A stretch of 64,000 bases of DNA from Melanocharis versteri. Taxonomy: Eukaryota > Chordata > Aves > Passeriformes > Melanocharitidae. Shown here one piece after another: positions 26,651-40,800 of this stretch; the first letter of the stretch is position 1; every line of letters begins with the position of its first letter. The stretch is from NCBI GenBank assembly GCA_013397845.1, contig VZTG01007409.1, positions 928,918 to 992,917 of the forward strand, written 5' to 3'. The notes beneath the pieces were generated by a model. It saw only the letters and a program-made list of their open reading frames with translations. It had not been told where the DNA came from and searched no databases. Both the position numbers and the translations under genes were made by a program.

Positions 26651-28245
26651 ACACTGTGCAGTGCCCTCCACAAAGCTGTCCCTTCAGAGAGTGTTTTCCT
26701 ATTTTGTGTTATTGATGGCAGCTAACTAATCACATTTTTAATGTTGTCTTTGGGGAGGGCTGTTTGAGTGAATGTGCAAACTAAACTACCCTGAATAAAT
26801 CTACCTTATTAAATGCTTGAAATTATGTGTCTTTTACGATAAAGAAACTCTCGTGCATTGTTACATTTGCTAACCTTCTTTTTTGTAGAAATCAAAAGAC
26901 TGGGATTAATTAAAATAATACATCAAAACAGGGGTTTGTACAGAATGTGTCTGCGTGTGAGAGAAAGGCCAAGAAAAATTGGTTAATTGGTCTCTTCATC
27001 CCTTCTTTCTTTCCCTCCACTGAAATATCTTTTAAAACAGCTTTTAAACTAACCTTTGTTAGCTAAATGTTGTCATTATCTATGCTTTTGGAGAATTTAC
27101 TAGTGAACAGATCAAAACACAAACCTTGAGACACAGCCTTTCTGCACTTGTCACAAGAGTTTTTCAAAGCTCCTGCATAGCAAGGAGACTCTCTGAACAA
27201 AGCATTTCAGACTTTACAAAATCTGGTTATTTTACTAATACTTTGCTGATAATTTTACTGAATTTCTGGAGGCTTCTGTTAAGCGATACATTTAGTAATC
27301 TCTCTGGTTTCCTAAGGCACACTTGTTTGTATGCCTTTAAATTTGTATAATTTTAGAGAAGACTGGGAGAGGAAGGGACTGATCTGAATGGCATAGGCTT
27401 TTCTAGAAGATAATGTTTAAAATCCTTTAATACACACAGATAAAAACCTTTGACCAATAACATTCAAGCTGTTTTATCTCATCATTCTTAGCATTTAACA
27501 AAATGATGTAATTACTTCGAGAGCCTTTACTACTTTGCCAGAAGATTGGTTGAATAATTTTAACCAATCATCAGTAGAAATGCCAATTGCTCTTTCATTA
27601 CTCCCTTCCCAGCAGCAAATATAAGTCTAGGTGATATCTAGATTCTTATCTTTAAAAATAAGCTCTATTGTCTCTTTCAAAGATTTGAGCAATGAAGCTG
27701 GTTTGGTTTGATGAGGACCTCTAGGACTGCTCAATGTAGTACATTTCATTAGTGACTCCTATAGAAAAGGCAGAGAACATTTTCTCATTTTTCAGATAGA
27801 TAGGAAATGAAACTTGAGAGCAAATAGTGATAGTTTTACAAAGCAAGGCAGGGGATGAAGTTCAGTTTGCTTTACATGTGTAACAGTGCCGTGCCTACTT
27901 CTGCCCTATTCACCATTTAAAATCAGATTTCATTTGTAACAGACATTTTATAGAAGGGGTTCCATGAAAATCAAAATTATGCACCACAGTTCTTGATATA
28001 AATCCAAAAGAAAAAAATCTTCAACACATGACAAAATAAGCCATGTGAAAAGTATATAGATTTAGGTTTAGTTTTGTGTATTTTTTCTAAAATACTCCAG
28101 TTGGTGCAATGGACCAGTCGGTCATAATTTTTTTCTTTTCTTAATTAGACTTCAGATTCTACAGTACTTGGCAATAAATAAATTATTTGGATTCTTTTAT
28201 ATCAACTGTTTTTATATTAAATATATGGTTTTGCAGCTGCTGTCA

Positions 28246-28292
28246 CAAGCAATTTGCTTACTGGATGAAGTCACATTTTAGCAAATTGCTTG
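28246..28292 (+). repeat. Perfect 13-bp inverted repeat with 21-base loop
   Basis: CAAGCAATTTGCT (28246-28258) and AGCAAATTGCTTG (28280-28292) are exact reverse complements. The flanks do not extend the stem, so this is a short hairpin rather than a miRNA-length precursor. Confidence 0.85.
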
Positions 28293-28479
28293 AAATTTTA
28301 TATGACTTTCGTTTTTGTTATTAATATGTACCAACAGAGAACCCTGTAGATAACACTACAGTAGTAAAATTATCCAGCAGAATTTCAGAGCAATGAATAT
28401 TCTGCCATTTCAATACAATATATATCCTATAAATAGCACTCTAATGGATATGAAATTACAAATACTGTTATGTTGTCGA

Positions 28480-28556
28480 AACCCTATGGCTTGTGCTATA
28501 GAGGAGGTCAGGCAAGATGATCATAATGGTCCCATTTGGCCTTACGATCTATGAAT
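28480..28556 (+). mobile_element. Ancient amniote CR1-type 3' end
   Basis: The stretch GGCTTGTGCTATAGAGGAGG followed by TCAGGCAAGATGATCATAAT and GGTCCCATTTGGCCTTACGA ending in TCTATGAA matches, as I recall it, a widely shared reptile/bird repeat whose consensus reads GATGATCATAATGGTCCCTT. Such copies are older than the avian-specific CR1 insertions elsewhere in the window. Confidence 0.7.
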
Positions 28557-30905
28557 TTCCAAGAGTTATAGGTCTAGTTTAAGTGCACCCTCAGCATGAG
28601 TTGCCTTATTATTTAGCAGAAAGGGGGAAAAAGTAACCTTGTTCATGCTTATACTGTAATGTAGTAGGTCAACACACATTTTACCCATAGGGTAAATAAG
28701 TTTACCTTTTTGTATAAGAAGAACAGGCAATTTAACATATGTCTTTCCTTGTATGTACCCCAGACCACAGAGGTGTGCATGTGTAACCTGCTAATCATGT
28801 CTGTGTGTGCTTGTTCTTTTGCATTTAGCCATAGTCAAGAGCTAAGGTCATGGGAAGGAGATCATCCTTGTATAATAAAATATATAGGGAAAGATGGAGC
28901 GGTTGTCTCAAATGCTGATGAAGTTACTTGCAATCTAAAGCAAAACAAAAAGCAAGTTAATGGAAGTTTGTTTATTCTAACATCCAACCTAAGAGACTGC
29001 GCAAAGGAGAAACCTTTATTTACCCAAGCCGACCTGGGAAAATGAGAAAATTCCCATGAATTACGTGAAGATACTTACAGAAGCAGGGGAGACTGTTTTT
29101 AATCAAACATCAATAGATATCTAGTAGAAGGATAAATGAAAAGTGCACATTTTATTACAGCTATTACATTTTTCACTAGTACCTGTTCAAAATTTTAAAC
29201 ACATTTATTGCCCTCACTCTTTCACGTTTCTCTCACTTGCCTAGAAAACATTTTATGGATAAGGATATTGAAGGATATAGAACCAAAAGAAATTCTGCAA
29301 AGTAGTTTCTGAAATTATAAATCAGGCATTTACATCAAGAACCAAGTTTGGTTGCATATTCCCAATTACTTAGGAAACAGATTAACTCAATGAAGAAAGT
29401 TCAGAACTTAACTTCCCTTTTCAGAAACTGCCTTTAAGCCCTACTGCCACAGCTATTTTAACCCCAAAACTCACCCTGAGAATTGATATTTTGTTTTCTG
29501 TCTGTTTAATTTCCTCCCTTCCATTCTCTATTTCTCACGCTACTTCAGAATAAATATAACAATACACATAACTAAGTTCTGAGAAAGGCAAATGAGGTAA
29601 AACAAAGGATGAGGATTATTTTTTTAATGAATACAAAAATTCCAGGATTTAACAATAAAATTTCCATGCTTGAAGAAGTTATGTTAGAAACAAAGCAAGA
29701 CATTATTTGGTATTGTTTTCTGGTTAAAATCTGAGAAAAGAATCTTATCCATTAGATTAGTTTTTTTCTAAGACCGATATGGCATAGAAGCCCAAATACT
29801 TACTTCAGTTCTATCAGTTTTAACATATCTATGAGATTTTCAGATCAAATCATTGTATGGTAAGAAGAGATAACAGTTTAGCAGTAAACATGAGCCGTGC
29901 TGTTGAGTAACAGGGGAACAATTTTTTTATTCTTTTCTTTATATGAAGAAAATTGATTTTGAAAGCACTACCTATTTCCTCTGCCTCTTCGGTCACAAAG
30001 ATATCTTAGGATATTTCCGCTACTGGGATGTATTTTGTAAATGGGAGAAACTAGAAGGGAATTCACTCTGGAACATCATGTAGAAGGGTACTCAGAGTAA
30101 CTTAAAAGATGTGACATTCTGGAAATTCGCAAGTGATCTTTTTGTTCTGGACCAGGAGCTGCTAATTCATTGATTTTCAGAATCAAACCTGTTGGCAGTG
30201 TAGTTGAAGTTTTTCAAGTACACAATGAAGTTTTTTGTTAATTAACTTAAATTAATTTCTTGATTTTTTGCTGCTTCTCAGCTTGATGCTGTGGGCTTGA
30301 TATGCTAATGAGTAGTCTCTTCCAAACATCTGTATCCCTCTTTTCCAAACATTTTATTTTGCAAATATGATTTATGTGTTTAGTGTAACTCATTGGCAAA
30401 CTTAAGAGGACAGGAAAGGAGGTCAACTTTGAAAAGTCGTTAATGAGGAAGGAGATAAAGTAGTATGATGTGAAGCAAGGATGAGAAAAAGGAAACTGAT
30501 AGTATTCTAGTGATCACAATCCAAATGTAGGAGCACAGAGTACAGCACAAGTTATTTCTCCAGGTGAATTTTTAATTACAGTAGAATTCAGTCTCAAAAA
30601 TGAGGAGAAGCACAGTGTTCTCCAACATACTGATTTGTGAATGTTATAATGTGGTATTGCTGCAGTTAAATACACCAGGCTTTGTCAAAGGCCTTTAGGA
30701 GTTAAGCCCATTTAGCCTTGTGAAATGAAGGCTGTGACAACGTGACAGCTTTTGATGAACACATCAAGGAAGATAAACATAACATACGAAAGAACATAAA
30801 TGTCCTGAAGAGAGAAAAGCCATTTAAAACAAAGGACAGCTAACTACAGATAACGCACATGTAAATCCGTTTAGACTACAAATTACATATATGAAAAGAA
30901 AATAT

Positions 30906-30926
30906 GGGGGGGGGGGGGGGGGGGGG
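30906..30926 (+). repeat. Poly-G run at gap edge
   Basis: 21 consecutive G, followed by CTTGTGGGGG and a T run that enters the gap. Either a genuine G-quadruplex-prone homopolymer or a sequencing/assembly artefact at the contig end. Confidence 0.7.
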
Positions 30927-30942
30927 CTTGTGGGGGTTTTTT

Positions 30943-30988
30943 NNNNNNNNNNNNNNNNNNNNNNNNNNNNNNNNNNNNNNNNNNNNNN
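30943..30988. other. Assembly gap (46 N)
   Basis: 46 unknown bases flanked by TTTTTT on both sides. The true length of the missing sequence is unknown. Confidence 0.99.
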
Positions 30989-33900
30989 TTTTTTACAAAA
31001 TTACCAGAGAAACAGTTGGAAATATCTTACAGTTTTAAGATACATCTAGATCAGTGTACGAAAGAGATTATGTCCTACTACTACGACTGCTTTCAGTGAA
31101 CTTCACTTGACATGAAAGTCACTTTAGGGATTTCTACCCCTTCACAGACACAATAAAATGAAATTTAAAAGTATTTTAAGCAAAATAATTTCAATTTTAT
31201 TTTTTTCAACAATATTTCAGCCATAACTGCTGATGAATAATTTTTTAATTTGAAAACAATTATTTCAATATTTTAGAACTCCTAGAAAAATATAGATTTT
31301 TGTTATACATCTAAATACCAGCTTTTCTTATCAGGTTGTTTTTAGAAGCATTCAGTGGTCTTGATGGATTTACATCCACGATGCCCATGTTATCCTCCGC
31401 CTTCTTAAATGATGACCGCTATGGGCATTCAGAGTATAACCAACCAATGACAATACCAAAGGGATGGATGATTTGGACTTGTAGATGATTCTATTTTTTT
31501 TTTTAATAGATAATTGTTTGGCTGAACCTCCTCTCCCCTCATAAAAAAGCAACGTGATATTCAACTGTTTTAATTGGTGATCTCTTGGTATAAATCATAA
31601 GAAGTGTTTACAGCTAAGTAAAGAGAAAGTGTTCTGAATTAGAAATACAACAGCAGTTGTAGGTACATTTGGAAAGCAAAGTCAAACCCCAGAATTTTGA
31701 AAAATCACAATAATTTGAACAATGCTTCATCCATGATCTTTCAATGCCAGTTCAAAAATGGGTCTTAATTTCAAATGAATACAGCATCTCTGTAACAACA
31801 CACCACAAAGTACCCAGAAATAAGAATGTGTTTTTATTTACTATTTCCATTTCAGAAGAAAATATTAGTTTTCATTTTGAAGTAATATATCTCCTTCCTA
31901 TATACAATGAAAAGCAAAGACATTTTCAGGGTTTACAGGAGGACAAGATAAAAATGGCAAAATGCAAAGGCATATACCAGTAATAGACTGCAAAATCAAT
32001 TTAAGAAGTGCAACTGCAGTTGTCTTTCCCAGGTTTTTAATTATGTGTTTGTTTGCCATGGTGGCCTAATTTAGTCAAGTAGATGAGCCAACATTAAAAG
32101 CTGGTAGGAGAGGTAAGTAATCCCCAGGGTGGGCTGCTTGTGTAGAGAGTTTAAAAGCTACATGTACAGAAGCAGAAGCCAAGGCAAATTTGAGAAGGGG
32201 GTCCACATGATAAACAGTGAAAAGCCAGCAAATCAAATTTTTCACAATTAGTTGAACAACAACTGTGACAGGTTCAGCGCTTAGCATTTTCATTTGTGTG
32301 CTCAAATTTGGTTATCCGTCCTCTTTTATGCAAATGTGATGTGACAGGAGAAGCTGGGAGCACTCAAGCAGGCCGATCACTCACAACAGGAGCTAGGTCT
32401 GTACAGCTGAGAGGTCTGGATTAAATGGACTGAGTGCTGATGGATAAATGACATAACCCAGGCTGAAAGCCTCATGAAGTGATTTAGAACTTCCACAAGA
32501 TGATGCCCAGAATATAAATTGTATTTTATTCTCAAATGTAAAAATAGAGGAGAGAAAAACATCAGCTTCTGCTAGTAAATAACCATGCTTATAATCTAAC
32601 TAAATCCAACATGCTTGTTGCCCACTACAATAAGGAACTTGGGAAAACTCTAATAGGTATCTTTAATAATTGCTTATACACCACCATGCAACTCTACAAC
32701 TCACTGTGATGTTTTTGTGCTTGCATGGGAGACTTGAAAAGCTGATTAGGCAATTAAATCATTCAATCTACTATGACAGATGGGAGCATGGCTGATGAAA
32801 TACATGCATAGACACAGAAAATGTTTTCACAATGTACTTGCAAGTAATTTGGCAGCAGAAATTATCAGGTCAAAGAATTCTATCCTACTGCAGAAGGTAT
32901 AATACTTAAGGTGATGTATTGTGCTAAAAGCATACATGAAGGGCTAGAGGATGAATTATCTGTGTAGAGCTCCCCCTCTGCCAGTTTATAGGACACTGAA
33001 ATTCTAGAGGAAGGCGTGCCAGAAAAGTATCGCAGCTTGCCCCTTCAACTACACCACTGCATTATTGCTAGGTTAATTTTCAAGACTGTTGATAATACTC
33101 AGGGATAGTTCAAGAGACCTCCAACCTTACTAATGATAGGAAAGTTTGAATAAAATTGCCCACGTGAATTCCAACTTGAAGATTATTATTAATTTTCTTT
33201 AATAAGGTTTTTTCTAACTCTGTATCTCCCAAGATCGCCATGTATTTTACACTTCTCATTAAATCCAATAGTTACTATTGTCTACAAAATTTTAATTGTT
33301 AATTGCCATTTATTTGTCCATTAGCTAAAGTACTGGGATTTTTATTTTTTTAGTACCCATTCCCTCTTTCAGTTAGTGACATTTATCTCTGGAGAGGATG
33401 GATTCCTTGCAGAACATTGTTGACAATTGTCATAGCTTTTGAAAAGAACAGATTTTCCTTAAAAAATCTGTTTTCAGATTCTCCTTCATCTACCAGTGGA
33501 AACGAATCATATTACCTGCTGTTGGACTAAGCTTGGCAACTCAGACACATCTGAATTAGTGAAACAAACAAGTCCAGCATACATTATAGGCGCTAGAACC
33601 CTAATGTGGGTTCCACAACTATTATGTTTTTAGGCCATAAGACCCAGATAAACTATCCCAAGACAGACCATTTCCAGAAGAGAATGTGGGTATGGTTGTC
33701 CTGTTTCGAAGCCTAATAGCGTGTCTGAGAGTGGTTCCATGCCAGATGGCCTTAGCGTCAGAGAATGGTCCCAGCCATGTTTCATTTACTAGTATTTATG
33801 TAGACCAGGAGGCTGACTACCAGCATTCTGATGGGGAAAAAGACACTGAAATAACCTATGACTCTAGTGAATCCTACTAAAAGTAAAAGCTATGAAGACA

Positions 33901-36900
33901 TGCTGAAATGTGATAGTGCTGGATAGGCAGCAGACTAAACCACAGCATTTCTGCATGACATGAAGTTATTTGGAAGCCACCACAGTCTACCACCTTGCAA
34001 GATCTTTATGCAAGTTGCTACAGGGCAGAAGTTGGTATTGCAAGAACATTCATAAGGTTTTCTCACCTTTCATTTGGTTGTTGGGATAGAAGAAAAATTC
34101 AGAAGGGCCTAGGATACCCACATCAATCTAAAATACCATTTAAAATTCATGCAGAGGGTTCTCCCATAACCACTAAACAATACTAAACAGAGTGGTTAGA
34201 GAAGACTATTCATTCTTTGTTCAGACATCTGGAGGAAAACAAACAAAATGCTGAGTTCTTCAAAAGCAAATGTGTATTTTTGCAAGTAAGAGTATATATG
34301 GTATTGGGAGATATTTTAGAGATTTGCATATAGATCCATGGAGATAAAAGTAGGTAATTGCTTTTCATTGTGATTTTTGGACTCCAATAAAGACTCAAGA
34401 TTATAGTCTACTTTTCCTTTCACATAAATATTTGAATTTTGAATGGTTTTGATTATCTGATTTTAGAAAGCAGACATCAAAGCATACACAACCTCTCTCA
34501 GATAATATGGTACTAAGGATGGCTCCTAACACTTTCAAGGTTCAGAACAGTTCCAAATCAGTTCAGAGAAAAAAGGTCATGACAAGACCATTGATTCTCT
34601 GTGTAGCTGGAGAGATATCTGAAAGGAGTTAGGTACTGAATTTCTTCGCACTGCAAAAGTGTCCACTTCTGAAGGTTTAATTGACACAAACCCCTGTTAA
34701 TGTAACCAAAAAAGTTTAGACCAGTACCTTTCATCTTATTCTGCAGCCATGATGACCAAAGAGGATTCCTTTGTCCTGTATCATGACAAAAAGTCAGCAT
34801 CATGCAATTTCCCACCTGAGATTATGATCTGCCCACTTCAGTTGCTCATGTAAATGCTTCCTAATTTGTTCACTCAGGCAACAGGTTAAACACCTTAAAA
34901 AACAGGAAAGTTCCATTACCTGACTTGATGTTATCCTACCTAACTTGGATGAACAGGTTTGAACACACAGACACCCACTGACTAGAAAAGTAGTCTTTCA
35001 AAAGAGCGACTGACTGTTGACACAACATATTCCACAGGGACTCATAACAAGGAACACTAAATTCTGCAATCACTAAGCCAAGCAAGTAATCACTAAAGTG
35101 AGGCTTCTCTAAACTTCTAGGTATCTTGGATGATACTATAAAGTTCCAGATGGAAGCCTCTGTGAAAGTACTAGGCGGAGAATCAGTATTTCCTGGCCCT
35201 ATTCTCTGGATTTAGCAGTATTTCCCGAATCTTTTACAGCATGGCTTGTCTGCAGCAAACTAGGCTACCCACAGGTGTGGCAGGGAGAGGGTAGATTGCA
35301 GGAAAGGAAACCTGCACATAAACAGTTGTTTGGCCAAGAACTTGAAACCTCAGCTTCCATCTGCCTTAGCACCTGCGTCTAAAATTTTAATATTGCTAGT
35401 TTATTTCATCAACACCCAACAAAATTAAACAAAGCTAGCCTTTATACCATCTAACCTAATTTCAAGTCCTACAGTGCATGGTACATCCCTACACTTACTC
35501 TGTTTTCTTCCCACCTGCTGGGCTCCCTGACTAAGGTCCCTAAATGCTGTCAGAATTGCCTTTGTTCCCTGCCAATGGTTTAGCTTGTCTACACAGATCC
35601 ATTAGAGAAAATGATCTCTTCCTGCTCCAGCCTAGCCTCAGGGCTGCTTCACCCAGCTGGTAAGGCTGAGATCTCCTAGGAAGTGCAAGTGCAAGCACTG
35701 TGGCTCTGCTGCACAATGGTGAGCAGAGGAGGAAACCCTGCTGCTGCTGCATTAGCACTGCACTAACATACAAGTCACGCTGCCTTTGAAACAAAGCTGC
35801 CATACTCACAATAAACTAAATGAAGGTCCTAAAGGTCTGACAAAAATCTTTCAAGGCTTCTCACACGTCTTTTGGAAGTGATCCCTGACTGATCTGGGAC
35901 TGCCTTCCCCCCACCAGAACCACTGAGGGATATGCCTAAAGGAGTCAGAGCTCCTTCAGCAAAGTCCCTGTTTGTAAGGCTATCAAGGATGGATGCAAAT
36001 GGGTCCAGAGAGTCAGCTCAAATGCCGGGCCATGCAGCTTTCAATTTAGCAGGTCACGGCTGAACTACAGCATGTCCTGTGTTTGTGACAAGTCCTGTGC
36101 AAGAGCAAGGCTTCTGTTCTCAACTGCTCTTCTAATCTTCTGTGGAAGAACTTCAGCTTCCACATTCTGCTCACTAAAGGTTTTATTAAATGTTTTGTCC
36201 TGGCTTCTGTAAATCAGGGGAAGAGAAGAGACAAACCAAGAGTTGAAGCCAGACATATGTAACCAAGAACAGCACGGTGGTGTGGGTTTTTCCAGTGAAT
36301 TTAACATGGCTTGAAACAGAACCATGGGGTGAAGAGGTCCTCACTCCTGCCCCAGTATCCCCCACCAGTAACATCTTTTCAGTCGTCTGGTAAAGTAGAT
36401 TAGGAAGGTAACTCATCCGTGCTATTCCATTTTTAAAGCATAGCCCAGTTCCTCACTTACTGCATTATCATTCAAATACCTGCTGTTTCAAGCACAGAGG
36501 ATGAGCAGGAGTGACCAGACAGGGTCCTCTCTGATGCTGGCATGGAACAAGACTATTTATAAGAACATTTTTCACAACTGAGTCCTGGCCACCAAAGAGT
36601 TAATACTGCTTTATCTAGAAAATGAATTCTTGAAAGACACTATAAAGTTCATCTGTGGGCAGAAATTATTTCACAGAAAGATTCAAATGCTAAAAACTAG
36701 CTCAGTATTTGTTAATGCAGGGTGACTCCAGAGAGTAATTCATAAGCTTCTAAATTAATATTTTTAAGGAGGTCATAAAATGTGAACTTTAGTAACTGCT
36801 ACAGCCAATCAAGGTGCCATCAATCTTGCCTTAGACTACTAACACACTAGTAATTACCTACTCAAATTACTTTAAAAGTTTAACAAAAGCTTATCTACAG

Positions 36901-37727
36901 ATAGTATTGTAGCATGATATACTGCCATCTTAAAAATGGTAGTGTACTGAATGCTCCTGGTTAATCTTATAGTTATTTCAGATTCCAATTTCTATAACTA
37001 TTCTCTATTTCTTCTGTGTTTTCCTAGTTAGTAAGTAAGTTCCTTGTCTTCAAAAAATTCAATACATAGTAGATTTGCAGAGAAGAGCCAGTAAAGAGCA
37101 AAGACCTCAGCATTTTTAGTACAGAAAGGATTACAGAAAACAAGGATGGAAAAGAAATAGTACTTACTTTAAATTCACTTGAAAGGATATCTGGGGATAT
37201 TTCAACACAAAAACTGAAGAAATAAATATATTTTAAATTATTTTCATATTTAAATTATTAGAACATAAATTTAGTGAAAACATGCAAATAAAGTGGGAGT
37301 TCACCAATACAAAACTCCAAATACAGAGAGAACTAACCTTTTAAAACTTAACAAGGTCTAATATGACTTACATTCCTTAATTTTTCACCATATATTGACA
37401 GCAAAAAATTCTCTATATCATTCTGTTGTACTGGCACTATCCTTACATAACTTCTAATAGAAAACTTATTTTGTAATTCAGGTCAGGCAGTAAGTCTGCT
37501 GACCAGCACTTTGCTTATTCCACCATAAAGGCTACAGCTATTGCTTCTTGCTCTTTATTCTCACATTTGTCAGTAACAGAATACACTCACAGATAAATTT
37601 GGCTACATCACATTAATACATCTAAATACACAATACACAGGATGTTGCTTTTAGGAACAAAGAATTTCAAATCCTAAAGAAGAAAAGGAAGTTTTGCAAA
37701 GTAACTGATAAAATGTTACCACTGGGA

Positions 37728-37852
37728 AAAAAACCAAACAAAACCACAGCCCCCCTGCCCCCCCCACTCCACCAAAACCCCAAACCAAACCAAATAAAAA
37801 CAAAAAAAATGAACAAAACCAACCAAAAAAAAAAACAAAACAAAGAAAAAAT
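37728..37852 (+). repeat. A/C-rich low-complexity tract
   Basis: Runs of AAAACC/CCAAA with C6 and C8 blocks at 37750-37765. The minus strand is correspondingly G/T-rich and could form a G-quadruplex. Long Phe/Gly/Trp minus-strand frames over it are composition artefacts. Confidence 0.85.
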
Positions 37853-40800
37853 CTAACAGAAGTAACTTGTAAGACGACCAGAGTCCAAATTTCTGAACAC
37901 TGAAAACAAACATTCACCGATTATTGACTTAGTATTTTAAAAGTAGACAGATTACCCCCAGATACTGAATATGTACTCTTGGATGTAGCAGCAAAATCAG
38001 ATTTTTATTGTCTCTATTGAAAGATTAACCCATTTAAAATGTGCTCAAATACATGAGCAGTTATGATTCCATATCCAGGCCCACTTCATTACTAGAACAA
38101 TGCATGGAAGCAAAGTTTTCAAGTATGAGCAGGTTAACATTTGCCTTCATTGTAAGAACTTGTTTGAAAGATGGTCAAAATTTCAATTACTCAAGTAGAG
38201 AAAGTCCACCTTTCTGAACATCTATAAGAAATTCTATGCTGCAGGAAAGTTTTCTTAACCTGCTCACTTGCTGGTTACCGGATATTTCTATTTTTGTGTT
38301 CTTGATAAAAATTCTAATTCTACTTAACCTTACAAAACTTTTCTTTGCCTAATACGTGAAGGATGGTACAACCAACAGGCGAGTTTTTAAAACAGCACCA
38401 ATGAAAAAGTTTAAGATTGTAGAACTGTGCAAATAAATAAATAGTATCCACTCTTCTCTGTTTTCTAAGGTAAAGTACTACCACAAAGAAAGTAGATGAA
38501 AAACTATAATTAAAAATTGTATCAAAATACTATTTGATTTCCTATTCAACTGGTAGAAATATCACACAGGGGATGTATCATGCTAAACATTACCTAATAC
38601 CTCTCTGAGAGCAGCAGTGGATAAGTGTTAATAATCTATCAGATCTGAATGCAAAGAAATAATAATGAAAAATAAAACCAAATATTTTTACAACCTGGAT
38701 TCCTCTTCTCACTCCTGGTAAGTAAATTTTCCATGTTTAGGTGAATTCAAAGATATTGACTCCTTGGAGGTCTTGCAGCACTTTGTGATGTTTATCCACA
38801 GGTGCTGATATAGTGGCCCCCTTCAAGAAAAAAAGAGAGCATATAATAATCTCCACATAGCTGATTTTGTAAGTTAGGAGGAGCGTAACAAAATCTGTGG
38901 TGCCTCAGCACTTTTTGACATTGCACTAATGACTGAAAGGGAATAGAAAACAACACAAATGAGTCACATATGTGTCCTGCATGATGTTTGCCTGTATATG
39001 ATTTGTGTGCATGGGCATTGCACTCTCAGAGTTCCACGTGCTCCACTGCACACTCAGTGTTCCAATGCATGGGCTACCAGCAGCTGCCTGGTGCACCCAG
39101 GCAAGACAGTAAGAGACAGTAACTGGGTAGACAAGCACGAGCAAGTATTCCACATCATAGTTGAAAAATTCTTTTGTGTAATTACAGTGCACCAGTTGGT
39201 GGAGCTACTGTAGTAATTATTTGATGTATTTAAGATGAGTCTATCATAAAGCAAATATAACTGGCTACAGTGGTGAAATTTATTCAAACTATGTTAGGCT
39301 GGTGATTTCTCTTGTAGTTTGTGAGAAAACCCAATGTTGTGTGCCATTTCTGTCCCCCTCCACTTTCCAGCAATAAGTTTTAGCTTTCCCTATTACAGAG
39401 CACAAACACATGTTTAAAAGATTAACTCTTATGAAAAGCTTTGACAAACAGGATGTAGCTACCCAAAGTTTTCTGTAAGTTCAAGTGTAATCTATCAAAC
39501 CTAATTCAACTCCCAGACCAGAAAAGGCAATGGATACATGCCTCTTGCAACACAGAAACATTCTTCTGTTTTATTCAGATTTAAACACCCGAAGTCATGT
39601 TTTATCATAGGTACCTAAATCCAAAGAGAGATACTTTGTTTCAGTTCACAAAATAGAATTTCTGCTGACATAGTAGAGATATATACAGGTTTTTGCAAGA
39701 AATGCAAATATTAGCATGAGAACTGAAACAGGAAAAATATCACAGAAGTGATAAAATGGGAGCACTTTCCAGCTTTTGTTTCACTTGTGTAGCCATAGTG
39801 CCCTCTAGCAGCCGAAAGAGAAAATACAAGGCTTTATCTCAAGGAAAAAAAAACCACACGAAATCAGAAGAGGGTTTTGTTTGGTTTTTTTTAGAGAAAG
39901 GACAATTTGCAAATGTGAAGAAGATAATTTCTTCATGTTAAAACAAGGTACTTTAATGGAAAGGACACTTCTCTTGGCTTCTATGCAGCAGAGCTCTGCA
40001 GAATTGCGAAGCTCTACAAAAATGAGGGGTTTTACCCTAAAGGCATTTCTGTGCTTCGGTACATCTCAGCTACACCATACATGCATTAGCAACATGCACA
40101 TGATTTTAGCAAAAGTATATAGATCAACATACATTTTTGTAAAGTCTTTGTTTTCTCCTTGGCTCAAACGTCTTTATGGCACAAAATTTTGTGCAAGACA
40201 AAGAATAAATTATGACCTTCAAAACCTACGAAACTTTTCTCATTTCCCTAGAGAGCAAATTACTGGTTAGAGAGAGGAGTTCATATGCCTTAATGCTGGG
40301 ATATATCCTGTCTGGCTGCAGACCATTACAAAAACATTTCTGAGAAGCTAGTGTTTCTTTTCTTTTGCATTTAAAAGAACACTAGGTTTAAGAATTAGAG
40401 GTTATCCTTCAGCAACTGGGAAATTAACATTTTCACTGATGAAGTTTCAGGGCCTGTAAACAACACTTCTGATTTCAGATAATCTTCACAGCTTGTCAAG
40501 AGGAACTGTAATACAGTTATTTTTCTCCCCTTTCTTTGAAAAAAAAAGAATATACGCTAGATGATATTAAAAGATCTGATTTTTTAAAGAAAATTTTTAT
40601 CCATCAAATTACTATCAAAAAATTGATGTGCATCTGCAATGCAGAAAAATAAAATAGTGTAAAAAAGTAAAAAGACTGTTCTACCCTCTCTGTATCCAAG
40701 AGGTCAAAATGAAACAAACAGGTCTACTGCAGAAGTTTTTCAGAAAAATGAATTTTGAACAGTACGTATCTCAAACATTTTTCTTCCATTTGCTGATAGG

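Larger units (their letters stand above)
25716..30905. other. Intergenic, no gene recognised
   Basis: AT-rich. It holds the candidate TAAT cluster, a 13-bp inverted repeat and one ancient CR1-type end. A 111-codon frame at 28710-29045 is not recognised. Confidence 0.7.

Noticed and set aside
28710..29045. 111-codon plus-strand frame with a pyrimidine tract and TTTAG inside it that looks like a splice acceptor
   Set aside because: No partner exon or protein family could be found; the acceptor-like motif is common by chance in AT-rich DNA.
37651..37917. Minus-strand frames rich in Phe, Gly, Trp and Val
   Set aside because: Pure composition artefact of the A/C-rich low-complexity tract.
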